Source of the DNA: Candidatus Hydrogenedentota bacterium
GTDB taxonomy: Bacteria; Hydrogenedentota; Hydrogenedentia; Hydrogenedentales; SLHB01
Assembly (NCBI GenBank): GCA_007136375.1
Contig: SLHB01000372.1
Coordinates: 1-8,626, forward strand
Direction: 5' to 3'
Length of the DNA: 8,626 bases
Under the pieces are notes generated by a model that was not told the DNA's origin, searched no databases, and saw only the letters and a program-made list of their open reading frames with translations. Of the stretch, positions 5,524 through 8,626 are shown piece after piece. The translations under genes were made by a program, and so were the position numbers. The first letter of the stretch is position 1; the number at the start of each line of letters is the position of its first letter.

Positions 5524-7200
5524 ATGTTCGCCGCTTGCGCCGCCGTATTGGGTCTTGCCTTTGCAGGCTTTGCCGCTCCGGACCCCGCCAATTCCCATGA
5601 GGTCGTGGTGTACGGCGCTTCTTCCGCGGGGGTGACCGCCGCCACACAGGCCGCGCGGATGGGCCATGACGCCGTGCTCATCGCGCCGGACGGCCACATT
5701 GGCGGCATGACGAGCAGCGGTTTGGGCCAAACCGACACCGGGCCGGTCGAGACTATCGGAGGGCTGGCGCGGGAGTTCTATGAACGTGTGTACGAACACT
5801 ACCGCGCGGACGGCGCCTGGACGCGGGAGGAGCGGGCGGACTACCTTTCCATGGGGCCGGGCGAGCATGAATGGTACTTCCCCGTTGGCCGGGATCGCCC
5901 GTGGACCCGGGCCTGGACGGACGGTATGGCTTTCACCTTCGAACCCCACGTGGCGCGCGAAGTCTTTGACGCCATGCTGGCGGAGGCCGGCGTGGCCGTG
6001 GTGTCCGGTGAGCGGCTCGATCTGGATCCGGACCGGGGCGTCGTCATGGAGGACGGCGCCATAAGGGCGGTTGTCATGGAGTCGGGCCGCGCCTTTGAGG
6101 GGCGGGTCTTCATCGACGCCACGTACGAGGGCGACCTCATGGCGGCGGCGGGCGTGGACTACATTGTGGGCCGGGAGGGTAACGCGCCCCATGGGGAGAC
6201 GCTGAACGGCGTCCAAACGGCCAATGCCGTCAACCACCAGTTCCAGGACGGGGTGGACCCCTACATGGAGCCCGGCAATCCGGACAGCGGCCTGCTGCCG
6301 GGCGTCGATCCAGCGGGACCGGGCGCGGAGGGCGCCGGCGACCACCGTGTACAAGCCTATTGCTTCCGCATGTGCCTGACCGATGTGGAAGAGAACCAGA
6401 TCCCCTTTTCCAAGCCCGCCGGTTACGATGAGTTGGAGTACGAGTTGCTCTTCCGGAACTTCGAAGCTGGGGAGGACGTTGTGCCCCTTCATCCCGCGCG
6501 AATGCCGGACCGGAAGACGGACACGAACAATCACCGGGCGGTGTCGACGAACTGGGTGGGCCGGAACTATGCATGGGCCGAGGGAGACTACGAAACGCGG
6601 GAGCGCCTCTACGAGGGGCACAAGCGCTATCAACAGGGATTGATGTGGACCCTCGCCAATCATCCCCGCGTGCCCCGGCACATTCGCGAAGAAGCGAGCC
6701 GATGGGGCTACGCCAAGGACGAATTTGAAGACGCCGGCCACTGGCCGCCCCAGTTGTACATTCGGGTTGCGCGCCGCATGGTGGGCGGCTACGTCGTGAC
6801 CGAAGATGTCGTCCAGGGCGCCGCGGACGCGCCCGATCCCGTCGCCATGGGCGGCTATCAGATGGACAGTCACAACGTTCAGCGCTATGTGGACGCGGAC
6901 GGCCACGCGCGTAACGAGGGGGATGTGCAAGTGGGCGCGCCGGGGCCGTATCCCATCAGCTACCGGGCCATCGTTCCGCCGCAGGAGGCCGTCAGCAACC
7001 TCATCGTGCCCGTGGCGGTCTCGGCGACTCATATCGCCTACGGCTCGATCCGGATGGAGCCCGTGTTCATGAAGCTGGGCCACGCGGCCGGCGCTGCGGC
7101 CGCCCACGCCATCAGGGGAGACGTCGCGGTCCAGGACGTCGCCTATGAGCCTCTGCGCGAAAGCCTCCTCGCCAGCGGCCAGGTCCTGCCGGATCCCTGA
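5524..7200 (+). CDS. FAD-dependent oxidoreductase, FAD_oxidored (PF12831) type
   Basis: From ATG 5524 the product is 558 aa. I chose this start because GGGAGG sits 8 nt upstream and the N-terminus (MFAACAAVLGLAFAGFAA) is hydrophobic, like a signal core though without basic residues. ATG 5434 and TTG 5389 are in frame but fall inside or beside the long inverted repeat; 5434 would add a basic n-region. The FAD-binding strand-turn is EVVVYGASSAG (G31-G36), followed by GHIGGMTSSGLGQTD (57-71). The family hallmark IDATYEGDLMAAAGVDY starts near 197, and the C-terminal flavin region is SATHIAYGSIRMEPVFMKLG (500-519), then LRESLLASGQVLPDP. Homologues are common beside carbohydrate genes in PVC bacteria, but the substrate is generally unknown. 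It follows small peptide 4 on the same strand; co-transcription is uncertain because of the inverted repeat between them. Confidence 0.9.
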   Translation: MFAACAAVLGLAFAGFAAPDPANSHEVVVYGASSAGVTAATQAARMGHDAVLIAPDGHIGGMTSSGLGQTDTGPVETIGGLAREFYERVYEHYRADGAWTREERADYLSMGPGEHEWYFPVGRDRPWTRAWTDGMAFTFEPHVAREVFDAMLAEAGVAVVSGERLDLDPDRGVVMEDGAIRAVVMESGRAFEGRVFIDATYEGDLMAAAGVDYIVGREGNAPHGETLNGVQTANAVNHQFQDGVDPYMEPGNPDSGLLPGVDPAGPGAEGAGDHRVQAYCFRMCLTDVEENQIPFSKPAGYDELEYELLFRNFEAGEDVVPLHPARMPDRKTDTNNHRAVSTNWVGRNYAWAEGDYETRERLYEGHKRYQQGLMWTLANHPRVPRHIREEASRWGYAKDEFEDAGHWPPQLYIRVARRMVGGYVVTEDVVQGAADAPDPVAMGGYQMDSHNVQRYVDADGHARNEGDVQVGAPGPYPISYRAIVPPQEAVSNLIVPVAVSATHIAYGSIRMEPVFMKLGHAAGAAAAHAIRGDVAVQDVAYEPLRESLLASGQVLPDP

Positions 7201-7211
7201 AGCGCCTTCTT

Positions 7212-7235
7212 CGCCGCGGCTAGGCGATCGCGGCG
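7212..7235. repeat. Hairpin at the convergent gene ends
   Basis: CGCCGCG (7212-7218) and CGCGGCG (7229-7235) are a perfect 7-bp inverted repeat with a 10-nt loop that holds the stop codon of the minus-strand gene. It starts 12 nt after the FAD gene stop. Neither side has a T-run on the transcribed strand, so termination from it alone would be weak; it may still mark the shared 3' end. Confidence 0.4.
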
Positions 7236-8161
7236 CGGGCCATGGCCGTGTCCAGAGCCCGCCAGGCCGCCTCGGCCGCCGCCACGCCCTCCAGCGTCGA
7301 AGGGGTAGCCGCGGCGTGAACGGCGGCGCGCAGCCAGTCCACAAGAAGGGCGCGCTCCATGCCGGCGGGCGCCACGGAGCGGGGAGGATCGTTGCGCGGT
7401 TCGTGGCGCAAGCCCTGGCTGTCCCATCGGAGCACGCCGCTATCCCCGCGAACGACCACCGGCGCGCCGGGCGTCCAGGGAGTGCCGGAGGCGGCGCAAG
7501 CCGTGAAGCCCGAGGGCCACGCGAACTTCGCCACGAAAGGAGCGCGGGGCCGCGTATCACCAGAAGCCGCGTTGCCCCGCAACAGGTCCACCCGGACCGG
7601 GGCCCCGCCGCCCGCCATCGCTTGGAGCGTGTGCAGCGTCGCGAACAACTCCGCGTCGCTGCCCTCCATGAGGTGGACATGGCACCGCAAGGGCCGGCCA
7701 ATCGCGCCGTCCGAGGTCAGCGTCACGAAGGCGCTCCATGGGCATGGGCCGCCCGTCGGCGCCACGGCGCAACCCGCCGGGAGTACGCCCGGCCGCCCAG
7801 GGCCCGCCCACAGCAGGGGCTTGACGAATCCCTCCGTCAACGGCGTGGGAGGGGGGACGTCCGCAGCCACCAGGACCGCGTCCACCTCCGGATCGCTCGC
7901 GAGCCGCGCGAACGCCGCCGGGCCGAGCGTCCGCTCCAGTAAGCGCCATTCCACGCCGGACGCGGTCTCCGCGGCCCACTCGACATGACGCCGCCAAACC
8001 GCGCCCGCCGCGCCGCTAAGCGCCGCGACGGCCCGGAGCGGCGCCGTGTCCGGGAGTCGGCCTGCGCCGGCGGATCCCGCCACGAGCGCGCCCGCTCCGA
8101 GGGCCAAGAAACGCCGCCGCGAAAGACCATCCCCCTCCGGGCCCATGCCCCACGTCGCCAT
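7220..8161 (-). CDS. Tat-exported, shortened Gfo/Idh/MocA-like protein
   Basis: The product is 313 aa from ATG 8161, which has AGGGAG 9 nt upstream; ATG 8170 (three residues more) sits directly on that site. A twin-arginine signal is clear: S14-RRRFL followed by LGAGALVAGSAGAG. The rest resembles a Gfo/Idh/MocA oxidoreductase in order but contracted: PEVDAVLVAADV (91-102) matches the usual DAVxVAT strand, VKP (113-115) stands where EKP is expected, ELFATLHTLQAMAGGGAPVRV (171-191) matches the HLLD-helix region, and the end (LLVDWLRAAV...TLEGVAAAEAAWRALDTAM) matches the family's C-terminal helices. The GxGxxG nucleotide-binding turn is not recognisable, and the first Rossmann half is short. Normal members are about 350-450 aa. 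It may be a non-catalytic or divergent relative; family membership is an inference from these weak matches. It is convergent with the FAD gene. Confidence 0.7.
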   Translation of the reverse strand: MATWGMGPEGDGLSRRRFLALGAGALVAGSAGAGRLPDTAPLRAVAALSGAAGAVWRRHVEWAAETASGVEWRLLERTLGPAAFARLASDPEVDAVLVAADVPPPTPLTEGFVKPLLWAGPGRPGVLPAGCAVAPTGGPCPWSAFVTLTSDGAIGRPLRCHVHLMEGSDAELFATLHTLQAMAGGGAPVRVDLLRGNAASGDTRPRAPFVAKFAWPSGFTACAASGTPWTPGAPVVVRGDSGVLRWDSQGLRHEPRNDPPRSVAPAGMERALLVDWLRAAVHAAATPSTLEGVAAAEAAWRALDTAMARAAIA

Positions 8162-8318
8162 GCCGTCCATCTCCCTGTCGGTTCAAGCGGAAATCAACGC
8201 CGATCCCGCCGAAATTCCAGCCAATTCCCGCCGATTATGGCACAGTCCAGCCCCTTTTGCACAGGACAAGTCCGGGCCCCAAAAGACGTACGGCGGCATT
8301 CCGGACAGGATCGCGTGC

Positions 8319-8347
8319 TTGACATGAGCCTTTCGCCTGCGTACAAT
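8319..8347 (+). promoter_or_regulatory. Promoter of the tRNA-Ala gene
   Basis: TTGACA (8319-8324), a 17-nt spacer and TACAAT (8342-8347) make an almost perfect sigma70-type promoter, with transcription expected near 8354 and a 60-nt leader before the mature tRNA. It lies in the 252-nt gap shared with the minus-strand Gfo/Idh/MocA-like gene; for that gene only a lone CATAAT (minus strand, 8239-8234) was noticed, without a good -35. Confidence 0.8.
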
Positions 8348-8413
8348 CCCAATACGAACGGCGCGAGTGTCTAAGCGGGCCCTGTCCCGTGCCGGCGATT
8401 GCGCCCGCCGTGT

Positions 8414-8489
8414 GGGGGTGTAGCTCAGTTGGGAGAGCGCTTGTCTGGCAGACAAGAGGTCAGGGGTTCGACTCCCCTCACCTCCACCA
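8414..8489 (+). tRNA. tRNA-Ala (anticodon GGC)
   Basis: A complete 76-nt cloverleaf including encoded CCA. The acceptor stem is GGGGGTG (8414-8420) with CACCTCC (8479-8485), including the G3-U70 pair that marks alanine tRNAs. The D stem is GCTC/GAGC, the anticodon stem CTTGT/ACAAG with loop CTGGCAG (anticodon GGC at 8447-8449), and the T arm AGGGG-TTCGACT-CCCCT. It decodes GCC and is followed by no obvious T-rich terminator. Confidence 0.96.
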
Positions 8490-8626
8490 TTCTTGACTCC
8501 CTCCAAAGAAGTCGCTTACGTCCTCCACCGTCTACCTTGGCGGCGGGGCGCGGACGCTCGTGAAATCGGGCGGGCGTCTCCCTAGTGCGCGCACGGAATG
8601 GAGCGCCACGGTCAGAGCTTTCCCGC

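Noticed and set aside
5468..5635. Possible alternative-frame signal peptide (MRRVLCARWG...) before the FAD gene, implying a frameshift
   Set aside because: The in-frame ATG at 5524 has a strong GGGAGG site 8 nt upstream and a hydrophobic N-terminus, so no frameshift is needed.
5350..7701. Very long minus-strand open frame (783 aa) opposite the FAD gene
   Set aside because: The plus strand holds all FAD_oxidored motifs, and the minus frame also crosses into the Gfo/Idh/MocA-like gene in the wrong frame. Few stops are expected opposite high-GC coding DNA.
8183..8506. Minus-strand frame of 107 aa across the tRNA
   Set aside because: Its central part (SRTPDLLSARQALSQLSYTP) is the antisense translation of a tRNA gene, a well-known spurious annotation.
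8490..8626. Possible integration site or island boundary downstream of the tRNA
   Set aside because: No repeat of the tRNA 3' end, integrase or change in gene content is visible inside the window; only a 10-bp palindrome at 8585-8594 was seen.

Overview
The window looks like chromosomal DNA from a GC-rich, free-living Gram-negative bacterium. The gene set is typical of heterotrophic polysaccharide degraders of the PVC/Planctomycetes/Hydrogenedentes kind: a secreted heparinase II/III-type lyase, a secreted sialate O-acetylesterase-type SGNH hydrolase, an FAD_oxidored-family protein and a Tat-signal Gfo/Idh/MocA-like protein. The taxonomic guess is inference from gene content only. No mobile element, CRISPR array or rRNA is visible.

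Layout: on the minus strand, 2338 down to the left edge is a heparinase II/III/DUF4962-like polysaccharide lyase, cut by the window edge. A 222-base divergent promoter region, with candidate promoters in both directions and an inverted repeat, separates it from a plus-strand SASA-domain esterase (2561-4057). Both proteins have signal peptides, so the pair probably works outside the cytoplasm on acetylated or acidic polysaccharide.

The most unusual region is 4260-5332: four very small plus-strand genes (50, 70, 43 and 58 aa), each preceded by a purine-rich ribosome binding site. They form two obvious paralogous pairs. All four share the plan basic N-terminus, then A-[DQ]-[NT]-G, then a hydrophobic or amphipathic helix. 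The second carries an expanded Asn-Gly repeat. A promoter-like sequence and a leader inverted repeat precede the cluster, an intrinsic terminator lies after the second gene, and a long inverted repeat follows the fourth. I recognise no known family here.

Downstream, an FAD-dependent oxidoreductase (5524-7200, plus) converges on a Tat-exported, shortened Gfo/Idh/MocA-like protein (8161-7220, minus). A tRNA-Ala(GGC) gene with a near-consensus sigma70-type promoter lies at 8414-8489. The last 137 bases (8490-8626) hold no gene I can support; a 10-bp palindrome at 8585-8594 is the only structure noticed there. Nothing in the window directly shows what the small peptides do or whether they cooperate with the flanking enzymes.
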